Assembly (NCBI RefSeq): GCF_001267175.1
Contig: NZ_CP012358.1
Coordinates: 1,944,001 to 2,008,000 of the forward strand
From: Thiopseudomonas alkaliphila
Lineage (GTDB): Bacteria > Pseudomonadota > Gammaproteobacteria > Pseudomonadales > Pseudomonadaceae
Direction: 5' to 3'
DNA: 64,000 nt
In this document: positions 35,719 through 45,609 of the stretch, piece after piece
How positions within the stretch are numbered: position 1 is the stretch's first letter
Layout: the number at the start of each line of letters is the position of its first letter
Translations under genes and position numbers: made by a program
The notes under the pieces: generated by a model
The model's input: the letters and a program-made list of their open reading frames with translations, nothing else
Told to the model about the DNA's origin: nothing
Database searches by the model: none

Positions 35719-37017
35719 TTAATAGTGCTGTTCTTCAGAATCTAAGGCGATATCGTCCAGATTAACTTCTTGCATTTGCTCTTGCACCACTGCTTCATCA
35801 ACTCGCGGGTCAAGGGCCGCTACTAATGGTGAGCTGCTTAAACTGTCGGGCATCACCACGTGCTGTAGCGTATCTTCGACCACTGTATCGTCTGGGATAT
35901 TGCTTGGGTGCACGCAGATTGCAATAATCACCGCACACACGGTAAAAAATGCGTACAGCATATTGGCACCTATCAGGTTCATCAAGGATCCTGCCAACAG
36001 TGGGCCAATACTGGCGCCAACACCAAAAATAGTCAGCATAACCGCGGTGAGTGACACCCGGCGATCGGCATCCACATGGTCGTTGGCTAAAGCCACAGCC
36101 AGCGGATATAAGCTAAAAAATAGCGCACTACTGGCCGCGCCTAGGGTAAAGATTGCCCATAATGGGAATTCACTAAAAATAGCTAACGGCAGTGCGGTAA
36201 GCATTAAGATAATACTGCAACCACGAATTAACGTGGGCCGTGCTAAGCGGTCAGATAACCAACCAATAGGCCATTGCACCAATAAGCCGGCCACAATACA
36301 GATCGCCATAAACAAACCAATTTTATCGGTCGGTAGGCCAATTAACTTGGCATAGAGTGGCGCTAGACCATAGAACGCACCCACGGCCAGGCCTGCAGTG
36401 ATTCCGGTAATCATCGACAAGGGAATTTTACTAATAAAGTAGCGCGGATTCAGCGGCGCAGGGCGTAACGGTTCGGGGTGAATCCGGCGAGTCACGGCCA
36501 CTGGCACCAAGCACAAAGAAAAACACAAAGCCACCAATAACAGCAATTGAGTGCCCAAACTAGGTAACGCCACCAACACCAGTTGCCCTAAGACCATCCC
36601 CAGATAAGAAGCCATCATATAGCCAGAAAACACTAAGCCGCGTTCATGGGCACTGGACTGTTCGTTAAGCCAGCTTTCAATCACCATGTACATACACATC
36701 ATGCCCAGCCCGACAATGACCCGCAGACCCAGCCAAATACTCAACTCTTGAGTCAGGCCATGGCCGAGCACCGCCGCGGTAACAACACCAGCACTGGCCA
36801 CATAGGCACGAATATGACCCACCCTGGCAATCAGCCGGTGTCCTAACTTACCGCCAAGTACCAGTCCTAAATAAAACCCTGTCATCAAAGCACCCACCCA
36901 GATACTGCTGGCTTTATCGGCGATTTGTAAGGCTAGGTAGGTACTTAATAAACCTGAGCCAAGGAGCATGAGTAGGGTGGCAAAATACAACGCGCGAAAG
37001 GATTTCCACAGTTCCAT
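35719..37017 (-). CDS. Major facilitator superfamily transporter (YcaD-like)
   Basis: This 432-residue membrane protein has about twelve hydrophobic helices. Landmarks are GFYLGLVLGGKLGHRLIARVGHIRAYV at helices 2-3 (with the MFS loop) and VIESWLNEQSSAHERGLVFSGYMMASYLGMVLGQL in helices 4-5, typical of YcaD/UMF-type carriers. The last 50 residues are acidic and not membrane-spanning. The substrate is unknown. It is divergent from glyQ; the 282-base gap between them carries a good promoter for glyQ. Confidence 0.85.
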   Translation of the reverse strand: MELWKSFRALYFATLLMLLGSGLLSTYLALQIADKASSIWVGALMTGFYLGLVLGGKLGHRLIARVGHIRAYVASAGVVTAAVLGHGLTQELSIWLGLRVIVGLGMMCMYMVIESWLNEQSSAHERGLVFSGYMMASYLGMVLGQLVLVALPSLGTQLLLLVALCFSLCLVPVAVTRRIHPEPLRPAPLNPRYFISKIPLSMITGITAGLAVGAFYGLAPLYAKLIGLPTDKIGLFMAICIVAGLLVQWPIGWLSDRLARPTLIRGCSIILMLTALPLAIFSEFPLWAIFTLGAASSALFFSLYPLAVALANDHVDADRRVSLTAVMLTIFGVGASIGPLLAGSLMNLIGANMLYAFFTVCAVIIAICVHPSNIPDDTVVEDTLQHVVMPDSLSSSPLVAALDPRVDEAVVQEQMQEVNLDDIALDSEEQHY

Positions 37018-37246
37018 GGTGCTTTAGGTCTCCTATCTAAAGGTATGGGGGGGTAGGACGCCAAGATACGTCGAGAAGACGAGTGGCGATGGTAAGTGGC
37101 TGTGAGCACCTAGGCTCATGCTACACCTAAGGGCAATGGGATGCCAAAAGTCGACTAAAGTTTAGTCTTGCAGAGGCTTAACTAGCGCTACCTAGAGTTG
37201 GGATAGATAAAATTATTGGCTGAGACTTTTTCCGCTGATCTGCGCT

Positions 37247-37275
37247 GCGACAATCGAGCCGAGCTTAGGTATACT
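37247..37275 (+). promoter_or_regulatory. Sigma-70-type promoter of glyQS
   Basis: GCGACA (37247-37252), a 17-base spacer, then TATACT (37270-37275). The predicted start of transcription is about 20 bases before the glyQ start codon. Confidence 0.6.
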
Positions 37276-37299
37276 GTGGGCTTTCATGCCAGTTTTTAA

Positions 37300-38259
37300 A
37301 TGGGTATTTTTGTGAGCCAGACAACACCTGCGGTACGCACATTTCAGGATTTGATTCTCGCCTTGCAGAGCTTCTGGGCCGAGCAGGGCTGTATTGTATT
37401 ACAACCTTACGATATGGAAGTAGGCGCGGGTACTTTCCACACCGCTACTTTCTTACGCGCGATTGGCCCCGAAACATGGAATGCGGCCTACGTGCAGCCC
37501 TCGCGTCGTCCAACTGATGGCCGTTACGGCGAAAACCCTAACCGTTTACAGCATTACTACCAATTTCAGGTGGTGCTCAAGCCTAACCCAGACAATATTC
37601 AAGACTTATACCTAGAATCGCTGCGTCGTATCGGTATTGATACTCAGGTGCACGATGTACGCTTTGTGGAAGATAACTGGGAATCGCCAACGCTGGGTGC
37701 GTGGGGATTAGGCTGGGAAGTGTGGCTCAATGGTATGGAAGTCACCCAGTTTACTTATTTTCAGCAAGTCGGTGGCGTTGAGTGCTATCCTGTAACCGGT
37801 GAAATCACCTACGGTTTAGAGCGCTTAGCCATGTACTTGCAAGGCGTGGACTCAGTATATGACTTAGTTTGGACCGATGGCCCCTTTGGTGTCGTGACCT
37901 ATGGCGATGTGTTCCATCAAAACGAAGTCGAGCAATCCACCTACAACTTTGAACATGCCAATGTTGAAAAAATGTTCGAGTTATTTGATTTCTATGAAAG
38001 CGAAGCGAATCGCTTAATTGCTTTAGATTTACCCTTGCCCACCTATGAAATGGTGCTTAAAGCATCCCACACCTTTAACTTGCTGGATGCGCGCCGGGCC
38101 ATTTCGGTGACCGAACGTCAGCGTTATATTTTACGGGTTCGCACCCTTGCACGTGCGGTGGCCCAAAGTTATTTACAGGCCCGGGCTAAACTAGGTTTCC
38201 CGATGGCCGAAGCCAGCTTGCGTGATGAAGTATTAGCTAAATTGGAGGCAGCAGAATGA
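37300..38259 (+). CDS. glyQ: Glycyl-tRNA synthetase alpha subunit
   Basis: This is the catalytic subunit of the alpha2beta2 glycyl-tRNA synthetase. It has 319 residues from the ATG at 37300, but Pseudomonas-type proteins begin [12 protein letters not shown]. That fits the in-frame GTG at 37312, and the true start may be there. Landmarks are [44 protein letters not shown] in blocks, and [20 protein letters not shown]. The stop overlaps the glyS start by four bases (ATGA). Confidence 0.97.
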   Translation: MGIFVSQTTPAVRTFQDLILALQSFWAEQGCIVLQPYDMEVGAGTFHTATFLRAIGPETWNAAYVQPSRRPTDGRYGENPNRLQHYYQFQVVLKPNPDNIQDLYLESLRRIGIDTQVHDVRFVEDNWESPTLGAWGLGWEVWLNGMEVTQFTYFQQVGGVECYPVTGEITYGLERLAMYLQGVDSVYDLVWTDGPFGVVTYGDVFHQNEVEQSTYNFEHANVEKMFELFDFYESEANRLIALDLPLPTYEMVLKASHTFNLLDARRAISVTERQRYILRVRTLARAVAQSYLQARAKLGFPMAEASLRDEVLAKLEAAE

Positions 38260-40310
38260 ACAACCTAGACTTTTTAGTCGAATTAGGAACCGAAGAGCTG
38301 CCACCGAAAGCCCTGCAAAGTTTAGGTAAAGCCTTTTTAGAAGGGGTGCTAAAAGGGGTTAAAGAAAACGGTTTACTGCATGGTGAAGCGCGTTTTTATG
38401 CGGCTCCACGTCGCTTAGCGGTCATGATCGAAGGCTTAGAAATTCAGCAGCCAGATCGTGAAGTCACCTTAGAAGGGCCGCCGGTTAATGTGGCGTTTGA
38501 TGAAACTGGTGCACCGACTAAGGCTGCAGAAGGCTTTGCCCGTAAGTGCGGCGTAGAGCTAAGCGAAGTGGATCGCAGTGGGGCTAAATTGCGCTATGTG
38601 CGTCAGATTGCAGGCTTGCCAACCACAGAGTTAATGCCAGCGATCGTGGAAACCGCGCTGAATAGTCTGCCGGTGCCCAAGCGGATGCGTTGGGGTGCGA
38701 GCCGTAATGAGTTTGTACGTCCCACCCAGTGGTTATTAATGATTATTGGTGGCGAAATCATTGACTGTGAGATTCTTGGGCAAACCGCTAATCGCCTCAG
38801 CTATGGCCATCGTTTCCATCATAATCAAGCGATCACCATCAATAAGCCCAGCGAGTACCTTGATAAGCTCCGTGCCGGCTATGTGATTGCCGACTTTAAT
38901 GAGCGCCGTGAACTGATTCAACGTCGAGTTGAGCAGTTAGCTAGCGAGCAGCAGGGCACCGCCATTGTGCCGCCAAGCTTGCTCGATGAAGTCACTGCAC
39001 TGGTTGAGTGGCCTGTGCCGTTAGTCTGCTCATTTGAAGAGCACTTTTTGGCTGTACCGCAAGAAGCCTTGATTATCACCATGCAAGATAACCAGAAGTA
39101 TTTCTGTTTGTTAGATGCTGAAGGCAAGTTGCTACCACGCTTTATCACCGTTTCTAATATTGAAAGTAAAGATCCGCGTCAGGTGATCGAAGGTAACGAA
39201 AAAGTGGTGCGTCCGCGCTTAACCGATGCCGAGTTCTTCTATCTACAAGACCAAAAGCAGCCCTTAGCCGACTTTAATGAGCGGTTAAAATCAGTGGTAT
39301 TCCAAGCGCAGCTGGGTACGGTTTATGAGAAGGCGTTACGGGTTTCGGCCTTAGCGGGCAAAATCGCCCAGCAAATTGGCGGTGATGTCGAGCAGGCACA
39401 GCGTGCAGGTTTGCTCTCAAAATGCGACCTTGCTACGGAAATGGTCGGCGAGTTTCCTGAGATGCAAGGTATCGCTGGCTACTACTACGCCCAAGCGAAC
39501 CAAGAGCCAGGTGAGGTGGCGTTAGCTCTGAACGAGCAGTATATGCCACGTGGGGCCGGAGCTGAGCTACCTAGCACTCTAACCGGTGCGGCAGTAGCGA
39601 TTGCCGATAAGCTAGATACCTTAGTGGGGATTTTTGGCATTGGCATGTTGCCAACAGGTTCTAAAGACCCTTATGCCTTACGTCGTGCTGCCTTAGGTGT
39701 GCTGCGAATTTTGATCGAGAAAAAGCTCGAACTTGATTTACCAGCGATTTTACAACAGGCGATTGCCCAATTTGGCGAGCGAATAAAAGCGGCAGGCTTG
39801 TTGGAGCAAGTGCAAGAATTTATCTTTGACCGTTTACGTGCGCGCTACGAAGACGAAGGGGTCAATGTACAGGTCTATCAAGCGGTGCGTGCGATTCATC
39901 CCGTCTCGCCGCTAGATTTTGATCAGCGAGTACAGGCGGTACAAAACTTTATTCAGTTGCCAGAGGCGCAAGCCTTAGCGGCAGCTAATAAGCGTGTATC
40001 GAACTTACTGGGTAAAAGTGCCGATGCCCAACAGGTAAAAATTGAGCCACGGTTCTTTGATACGCCGGCTGAGTTCACATTGTATTCGGCGCTGCAACTA
40101 GCCGAGCAAGCAACTCAACCTCTGCGTGAACAACATCAGTACAGCGAAGTTTTATCCCGTTTAGCCAGTTTGCAAGAGCCGGTGGATAAGTTCTTTGATG
40201 ATGTGATGGTGAATGCCGAGCATGCCGATATTCGTAACAACCGCCATGCCTTGCTGGCGCAGTTACGCCGCTTATTCTTGGCGGTAGCCGATATTTCGGT
40301 GCTTGACTAA
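38256..40310 (+). CDS. glyS: Glycyl-tRNA synthetase beta subunit
   Basis: This 684-residue tRNA-binding subunit starts [17 protein letters not shown]. It contains VPKRMRWG near 142, the HD-like segment [28 protein letters not shown] (seen in blocks) near 390, and an anticodon-binding C-terminus ([25 protein letters not shown]). It is translationally coupled to glyQ and followed by a strong terminator. Confidence 0.97.
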   Translation: MNNLDFLVELGTEELPPKALQSLGKAFLEGVLKGVKENGLLHGEARFYAAPRRLAVMIEGLEIQQPDREVTLEGPPVNVAFDETGAPTKAAEGFARKCGVELSEVDRSGAKLRYVRQIAGLPTTELMPAIVETALNSLPVPKRMRWGASRNEFVRPTQWLLMIIGGEIIDCEILGQTANRLSYGHRFHHNQAITINKPSEYLDKLRAGYVIADFNERRELIQRRVEQLASEQQGTAIVPPSLLDEVTALVEWPVPLVCSFEEHFLAVPQEALIITMQDNQKYFCLLDAEGKLLPRFITVSNIESKDPRQVIEGNEKVVRPRLTDAEFFYLQDQKQPLADFNERLKSVVFQAQLGTVYEKALRVSALAGKIAQQIGGDVEQAQRAGLLSKCDLATEMVGEFPEMQGIAGYYYAQANQEPGEVALALNEQYMPRGAGAELPSTLTGAAVAIADKLDTLVGIFGIGMLPTGSKDPYALRRAALGVLRILIEKKLELDLPAILQQAIAQFGERIKAAGLLEQVQEFIFDRLRARYEDEGVNVQVYQAVRAIHPVSPLDFDQRVQAVQNFIQLPEAQALAAANKRVSNLLGKSADAQQVKIEPRFFDTPAEFTLYSALQLAEQATQPLREQHQYSEVLSRLASLQEPVDKFFDDVMVNAEHADIRNNRHALLAQLRRLFLAVADISVLD

Positions 40311-40317
40311 CACCTTT

Positions 40318-40354
40318 AAAGCCGCTGCGAGTGATTGCTAACAGCGGCTTTTTT
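40318..40354 (+). terminator. Rho-independent terminator after glyS
   Basis: AAAGCCGCTG pairs with CAGCGGCTTT across a 14-base loop and continues into a run of T. Confidence 0.85.
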
Positions 40355-40427
40355 ATCGGCGCAGTAAATTTTTGACTCTTGGGTCACACGGGTGACCTTG
40401 ATGTAGCTAGAAGGTAAAAACGAAGGC

Positions 40428-40967
40428 ATGCAGTTAATTATTCTTGATCGTGACGGTGTGATTAATCAGGACTCTGATGCCTATATCAAAACCGTAGATG
40501 AGTGGATCGCCTTACCCGGAGCAATTGAGGCCATGGCACAACTTAGCCAAGCTGGTTGGACCGTGGCGATTGCCACCAATCAGTCGGGTTTAGCCCGCGG
40601 TTACTACAGCGAGCAAACCTTGCACGCCATGCACGCTAAGTTGCGCGCTTTGGTGCAGGCGGCGGGCGGTGAGGTGGGCTACATTGCCTATTGCCCGCAT
40701 GGTCCTGATGATGGCTGTAATTGCCGTAAACCCTTGCCTGGTTTATTGGAACAAATAGCGGCGCACTATCAAACCGATTTAACTGATGTCTGGTTTGTCG
40801 GCGATAGTTTGCGTGACTTAGAAGCAGCAGTAGCAATCAAAGCTAAACCGGTATTAGTCAAAACCGGTAAAGGTGTAGAAACCGTCAATAAACGTTTACC
40901 CGCAGATACCTTAATTTTTTCTGATTTAGCCGCAGTGGCCGAGTATTTGATCAGCTCAGGAGCTTAA
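40428..40967 (+). CDS. gmhB: D-glycero-beta-D-manno-heptose 1,7-bisphosphate 7-phosphatase
   Basis: This 179-residue HAD phosphatase makes ADP-heptose precursor for lipopolysaccharide. The nucleophile motif LDRDGVIN has D7 and D9, and TNQSGLARGYY is near 51. The zinc site uses C89, H91, C97 and C99 (CPHGPDDGCNC). The start of plsC follows one base after the stop, so the genes are coupled. The order glyQS-gmhB-plsC is conserved in Pseudomonas, though orientation details vary. Confidence 0.95.
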   Translation: MQLIILDRDGVINQDSDAYIKTVDEWIALPGAIEAMAQLSQAGWTVAIATNQSGLARGYYSEQTLHAMHAKLRALVQAAGGEVGYIAYCPHGPDDGCNCRKPLPGLLEQIAAHYQTDLTDVWFVGDSLRDLEAAVAIKAKPVLVKTGKGVETVNKRLPADTLIFSDLAAVAEYLISSGA

Positions 40968-40968
40968 T

Positions 40969-41784
40969 ATGGTGTTACTAGCAAACATTCGAACCACAGT
41001 GTTTTATGTGTTATTGGCGCTGTTTTCTTTGCTGTGGTGCGTGGTTTGCTTATTTGTAGCACCCTTTTTAGGGTTTTCTAAACGCTATCATTTTACTGCG
41101 GTGTACTGGTGCCGTGGGGCGCTTTGGCTAGCCGAGCATATTTTAGGTATCACTTACCGGATTGAAGGGGCAGAGCATATTCCCCAGCAGCCCTGTGTGA
41201 TTTTGGCTAAACATCAAAGCACTTGGGAGACGTTTTTTCTGTCTAAGTACTTTGAGCCGCTGACCCAGGTGCTGAAAAAAGAGCTGTTATCCATCCCATT
41301 TTTTGGCTGGACTATGGGTATGCTAAAACCCATTGCCATTGATCGTAGCAACCCCAAGCAAGCCTTAAAGCAAGTAGCGACCCAAGGCGGCTTAGCGCTT
41401 AAAGATCAGCGCTGGCTATTAATTTTTCCTGAAGGTACACGGGTGCCGGTGGGCAATATTGGCAAGTTCTCCCGCGGTGGGGCAGCCTTGGCGGTTAATA
41501 ACCAAGTGGGGGTATTGCCGGTTGCGCATAACGCTGGGCGTTTTTGGCCGAAAAAAGGCTGGGCGAAATACCCCGGAGAAATTACCGTGCGGTTTGGCCC
41601 GGTGTTATATGCCGAAGGCACAGGTTCTGAGGCGATTAATCAGCTCAATCAGCAAGCCTTTGCTTGGATTGCGCAGGCGCAATACGAAATTGGTGATTTA
41701 AATGCTAAGGTGTGGAGCGATTTAGATCTTGGAGAGAAGGAAATCCAGCATGTCCCAGCCGCCCTTGAGCCACCACAGCCTTAA
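40969..41784 (+). CDS. plsC: 1-acyl-sn-glycerol-3-phosphate acyltransferase
   Basis: This 271-residue inner-membrane acyltransferase makes phosphatidic acid. An N-terminal hydrophobic segment (8-32) is followed by the catalytic block LAKHQSTWETFFLS. The usual HX4D is HX4E here, a variant common in this subfamily. FPEGTRVPVGNIGKFSRGGAALA and GVLPVAHNAGRFWPKKG follow. It is the second PlsC-type domain in the window, besides the LplT fusion. Its 3' end overlaps the following HEPN-like gene by 35 bases. Confidence 0.9.
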   Translation: MVLLANIRTTVFYVLLALFSLLWCVVCLFVAPFLGFSKRYHFTAVYWCRGALWLAEHILGITYRIEGAEHIPQQPCVILAKHQSTWETFFLSKYFEPLTQVLKKELLSIPFFGWTMGMLKPIAIDRSNPKQALKQVATQGGLALKDQRWLLIFPEGTRVPVGNIGKFSRGGAALAVNNQVGVLPVAHNAGRFWPKKGWAKYPGEITVRFGPVLYAEGTGSEAINQLNQQAFAWIAQAQYEIGDLNAKVWSDLDLGEKEIQHVPAALEPPQP

Positions 41785-42418
41785 AACTAAACAACGGCGC
41801 CTACGCCCAGACTTTTCAGAAGGCCTATCTTTACGCGTGCACCGCGCACTGAGCTGGTTACAGCGCGCAGAGCAAGAAACTGATGATTTAGATGCCAAGC
41901 TGGTATTTTTATGGATCGCCTTTAATGCGGCCTATGCTCAAGATATTGACGAGCAGTACCGCACCTCGGCCTACGAAACCTTCACCGAGTTTTTAATCAA
42001 GTTGTGCAATCTGGATCTAGATGGCCGGGTCGAGCGTATGGTGTGGGAGCAGCTGCCGCGCAGTATTCGTTTTTTAATGGATAACGAATACATGGCTGCC
42101 GATTTTTGGAATTTTCAGCGGGGTAAAATCAGCCAAGCCGAGTGGAAACAACGCTTTAGCAGCGCTAAGTTCGCTACTCGCCAAGCCTTAAGTGGTCGTG
42201 ATACTGCTACGGTGCTTAGCCTAGCGATGAATCGAGTCTATGTGCTGCGCAACCAACTGATGCACGGCGGTGCCACCTGGAATAGCAGCATCAACCGCGA
42301 GCAAGTGAAACTGGGGGTTACTTTTTTATCGGCTTTTGTCCCCTTGCTCATCGATATCATGATGGACAACCCCAAAACCCTGTGGGGCGATGCCTATTAT
42401 CCGGTGATTAAGGATTAA
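41750..42418 (+). CDS. HEPN-like domain protein of unknown function
   Basis: This is a 222-residue, mostly helical protein. It contains LDAKLVFLWIAFNAAYAQDI at 48-67 and VYVLRNQLMHGGATWNSS near 163-180. The RX4H motif (R167, H172) is the catalytic signature of HEPN ribonucleases, and the two blocks together are the usual Apea/MAE-type HEPN pattern. No nucleotidyltransferase or antitoxin gene is nearby. It begins inside plsC (35-base overlap, AGAGAAGGAAAT ahead of the ATG), so it is co-expressed with lipid genes. RNase activity is inference; a housekeeping non-toxin role is equally possible. Confidence 0.75.
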   Translation: MSQPPLSHHSLKTKQRRLRPDFSEGLSLRVHRALSWLQRAEQETDDLDAKLVFLWIAFNAAYAQDIDEQYRTSAYETFTEFLIKLCNLDLDGRVERMVWEQLPRSIRFLMDNEYMAADFWNFQRGKISQAEWKQRFSSAKFATRQALSGRDTATVLSLAMNRVYVLRNQLMHGGATWNSSINREQVKLGVTFLSAFVPLLIDIMMDNPKTLWGDAYYPVIKD

Positions 42419-42443
42419 TGATCCCTAGTTGAGGAGTTATCTT

Positions 42444-42914
42444 ATGCCTAATATTAAGCACTTACTCATTATCGCCCACGCGCCCTCAGCCAATACCCAG
42501 CAACTGCGCGATGCAGTGGTTAAGGGCGCAACCCATCCTGATATTGAGAATATTCAGGTTAAGGTGTTAGCTCCGCTAGAAGCCCAGCCTGAAGATATTT
42601 TAGCCGCCAATGCGGTCATCATCGGCACCACCGAAAACTTTGGCTATATGGCAGGGCTAGTGAAAGATATGTTTGATCGCTGCTATTACCCGTGCATTGA
42701 ACACACCGAGGGTTTGCCCTTTGCTTTTTATATCCGCGCCGGATTAGATGGCACCGGCACCCGCCGCGCCATCGAAAGCATCACCCAAGGCTTACGCTGG
42801 AAACTCGTCCAACAACCGCTGATTTGCTTGGGCGATTTTAAACCCGAGTTTCTTCAGCAATGCGAGGAATTAGGCTTATCCATGGCCGCCAGTTTAGAGG
42901 CGGGGATTGTTTAG
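42444..42914 (+). CDS. Flavodoxin-fold NAD(P)H-dependent oxidoreductase
   Basis: This 156-residue protein has a flavodoxin-like fold. It starts PNIKHLLIIAHAPSANTQQLRDAV, then AVIIGTTENFGYMAGLVKDMFDRCYYP near 58-84 and GLPFAFYIRAGLDGTGTRRAIESI. It resembles small FMN-binding reductases; the substrate is unknown. The ATG at 42444 has GAGGAG at 42431-42436. A bidirectional terminator follows. Confidence 0.8.
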   Translation: MPNIKHLLIIAHAPSANTQQLRDAVVKGATHPDIENIQVKVLAPLEAQPEDILAANAVIIGTTENFGYMAGLVKDMFDRCYYPCIEHTEGLPFAFYIRAGLDGTGTRRAIESITQGLRWKLVQQPLICLGDFKPEFLQQCEELGLSMAASLEAGIV

Positions 42915-42928
42915 CTGAACGATCAAAT

Positions 42929-42955
42929 AAAAAACCTTCCAGATGGAAGGTTTTT
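42929..42955. terminator. Bidirectional terminator between the flavodoxin-fold gene and glnK
   Basis: AAAAACCTTCC and GGAAGGTTTTT form a stem with a 4-base loop, with A-runs on one side and T-runs on the other, so it can work in both directions. Confidence 0.88.
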
Positions 42956-42980
42956 AGGGGTTAGTGGCTAAACAGGGCAA

Positions 42981-43343
<363 letters not shown>

Positions 43344-43367
43344 TTATTCCAGAAACGGAGGGCTGTA

Positions 43368-43437
43368 GTGTAATGCTTTCACCTAGGCTTTGTAATCTTA
43401 TTTTATGAGTCAGCGGCCCATGGCATAAGCATTACAC
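43368..43437 (-). promoter_or_regulatory. Inverted repeat in the glnK upstream region
   Basis: GTGTAATGCTT (43368-43378) and AAGCATTACAC (43427-43437) are perfect 11-base inverted copies, 48 bases apart and 49-118 bases upstream of the glnK ATG. They do not match the NtrC consensus or a -24/-12 promoter. They could be two operator half-sites that loop, or one long hairpin. Confidence 0.4.
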
Positions 43438-43523
43438 CGTTGCGCCATTAGAGCAGAAAAAATAAAACTTGGTTGCAGCACTAGGGCAAAAAAACTTAAG
43501 GTGCTGGGCCTTAAGGGATTAGC

Positions 43524-44816
43524 CTAAGCGCTGGCGGTATGCTCAAAATGGCAGGTGAAGGTACTGCCCACCCCCAACTCACTACTGATGCTAAGGCGTG
43601 CTTGATGACGGAGTAATACGTGCTTAACAATTGCCAGCCCAAGACCCGTGCCGCCACTGTAGCTGGCGCGGCTGGAGTCGACCCGATAAAAGCGCTCAGT
43701 TAAGCGGGGTAGGTGTTTTTTATCAATCCCTACGCCGGTATCACTGACCGCCACGTGAATCCCCGCCTGATCAGACCAGGCAGAAATAGTGATGGCTCCA
43801 GGGGTAGGGGTGTATTTTACAGCGTTAAAAATCAGATTAGAAAAGGCGCTACGTAACTCGTTTTTATTGCCTGGTACCGATAAGTTGGGCTGAATTCGTA
43901 ACTCAAACTGGTGCTGATCATCGGATAAGCTTTGGGCATCGTTAACTATTTTATGCAGCAGCGGCTGTAGCTCAACACCCTGATTTTCAGCGTGGTGTTC
44001 GGTAGCTTCAAGGCGGGCCAGCAGCAGCAAATCATCTACTAGATGCTGCATCCGCTCACCTTGCAATTGCATTTGTTGCAGCGCACGGCGCCAGCGCGGG
44101 TTAAGGTTTTCGTCGGCGTTATCGAGTAGGGTCTCTAAATAGCCGCTAATGACAGTCAGCGGCGTACGCAACTCGTGGGAGACGTTGGCCACAAAGTCTT
44201 TACGCATTTGTTCGAGCTGATGAATGCGGGTGATATCGCGCACCAGCAGTAAGTGTTCGTTATTGCCGTAAACGGTTAAGTGAAACTGCAGCAATACTTG
44301 CTCTTTAACTGGTGAAGGTAGCACCAGCGTATCGTTATGTTTTTTGCGGTAAAAAAACTCTTTAAATTCAGGGTGGCGAATCAGGTTACTGGCCAATTGA
44401 TTTAAGTCTTGGGGCTTTTTAAAGCCCAGTAGCGTTTCTGCTGCTTGGTTCCACCAGCGTAATTGGCCATTTTTATCTAGCATAATTACCGCATCGGTTA
44501 ACGCCGCAGTGGATTCTTGCACCCGATCAATCACTGATTGCAAGCTGGCGCGAATGCGCAAATCACGTTGCTGCATGCGGTACAGCTGATCAAATACTTC
44601 GCCCCACAGGTTGCTGCTATAGGGTGGCTCGGTACCTGGCTCGCTGTATTTTAACCAGCGCAATAAGCGCAGCAGTTGCTGAAAATGCCACAGCAACAGC
44701 GCCCCTAAGCCGAGCATAAAACTCAGGGCATAGGCTTTGCTGATCATGCCGAGCACTAAGCAGACTAAGCCAATGAGTAGCAGTTGTAGCAGAAGTTGCG
44801 TGCGCCAATGGGACAT
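43524..44816 (-). CDS. phoR: Phosphate regulon sensor histidine kinase PhoR
   Basis: This 430-residue inner-membrane kinase activates PhoB when phosphate is scarce. Two close hydrophobic segments are at 8-26 and 30-48. A PAS region (about 96-200) has LTDAVIMLDKNGQLRWWNQAAETLLG. The H-box NVSHELRTPLTV has His214, the N-box is NLIFNAVKYTP, and the G-boxes are DTGVGI and GGTGLGLAI. It lies eight bases after phoB and is co-transcribed. The pst genes are not in the window. Confidence 0.95.
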   Translation of the reverse strand: MSHWRTQLLLQLLLIGLVCLVLGMISKAYALSFMLGLGALLLWHFQQLLRLLRWLKYSEPGTEPPYSSNLWGEVFDQLYRMQQRDLRIRASLQSVIDRVQESTAALTDAVIMLDKNGQLRWWNQAAETLLGFKKPQDLNQLASNLIRHPEFKEFFYRKKHNDTLVLPSPVKEQVLLQFHLTVYGNNEHLLLVRDITRIHQLEQMRKDFVANVSHELRTPLTVISGYLETLLDNADENLNPRWRRALQQMQLQGERMQHLVDDLLLLARLEATEHHAENQGVELQPLLHKIVNDAQSLSDDQHQFELRIQPNLSVPGNKNELRSAFSNLIFNAVKYTPTPGAITISAWSDQAGIHVAVSDTGVGIDKKHLPRLTERFYRVDSSRASYSGGTGLGLAIVKHVLLRHQARLSISSELGVGSTFTCHFEHTASA

Positions 44817-44824
44817 AAGCGTAG

Positions 44825-45514
44825 CTAACTCTTGGTCGAGAAGCGGTAGCCTGTGCCACGCACGGTTTGAATCAACTCGGCGTGTTCTTCACCAATGGCT
44901 TTACGTAGACGGCGTATATGCACATCCACGGTGCGCTCTTCAACGTAGACGTTACCGCCCCAGACCTGATCCAATAACTGACCACGGGTATAGGCGCGTT
45001 CGGGGTGGGTCATAAAAAAGTGCAGTAAACGGTATTCGGTAGGACCTAAGGCGAGCGGCTCTCCGTGGCAAGAAACCCGCTGACTAATGGGATCAATTTC
45101 TAGGCCATTAACATCGATTGGTGCTTCATTTTCGCCAATGCCGGCACGACGTAACACCGCTTTTAAGCGCGCTACTAACTCGCGCGGCGAAAAGGGTTTG
45201 GTAATGTAATCATCGGCGCCCACTTCTAAGCCTAAAATTTTATTATCCTCTTCACCTTTGGCGGTGAGCATAATAATCGGCAGCTCGGCAGTTAAGTCAT
45301 CGCGCTTTAAGCGGCGCGCCAATTCAATGCCGCTGGTGCCGGGCAGCATCCAATCGAGTAGGAGTAAATCAGGCTGAGCATCGACAATAATCGAGTGTGC
45401 ATCTTGGGCATTTTCCGCTTCTAAGCATTCGTAGCCAGCCATTTCTAAGGCAACGGCGATCATCTCCCGAATCGGCGCCTCATCATCCACAATCAAAATA
45501 CGCTTGCCAGTCAT
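44825..45514 (-). CDS. phoB: Phosphate regulon response regulator PhoB
   Basis: This 229-residue OmpR-type regulator has a receiver domain at 1-120, with phospho-acceptor D54 in LLLDWMLPG and KPFSPREL near 105. The winged helix at about 130-229 contains [32 protein letters not shown] in blocks. I chose the ATG at 45514 with AGGA upstream; the longer frame to 45526 would include the ribosome-binding site. A Pho-box-like promoter lies upstream, so it is probably autoregulated. Confidence 0.96.
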   Translation of the reverse strand: MTGKRILIVDDEAPIREMIAVALEMAGYECLEAENAQDAHSIIVDAQPDLLLLDWMLPGTSGIELARRLKRDDLTAELPIIMLTAKGEEDNKILGLEVGADDYITKPFSPRELVARLKAVLRRAGIGENEAPIDVNGLEIDPISQRVSCHGEPLALGPTEYRLLHFFMTHPERAYTRGQLLDQVWGGNVYVEERTVDVHIRRLRKAIGEEHAELIQTVRGTGYRFSTKS

Positions 45515-45551
45515 GGCGATCCTCATCTCTACTATTCAGAATTAAGGCTAT

Positions 45552-45583
45552 TAGATAACGAAATTGTTGCAGTAATGTGACAT
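45552..45583 (-). promoter_or_regulatory. Pho-box-containing promoter of phoBR
   Basis: On the minus strand ATGTCAC, ATTA, CTGCAAC (45566-45583) resembles two CTGTCAT half-sites 11 bases apart. TATCTA (45552-45557) lies at the right distance downstream for a -10 element. The match is imperfect (about 5 of 7 per half). Confidence 0.5.
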
Positions 45584-45609
45584 TGCCCCAGTCGCTTAGC
45601 TAGTTGCCG

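Noticed and set aside
35900..36355. A 151-residue open frame antisense to the MFS gene
   Set aside because: It is a shadow of a clear twelve-helix transporter; its sequence is rich in Lys, Ser and Thr without recognisable features.
40969..41784. PlsC motif HX4E instead of HX4D taken as loss of function
   Set aside because: KHQSTWET is, as I recall, the common form in this proteobacterial subfamily, so it is not a defect.
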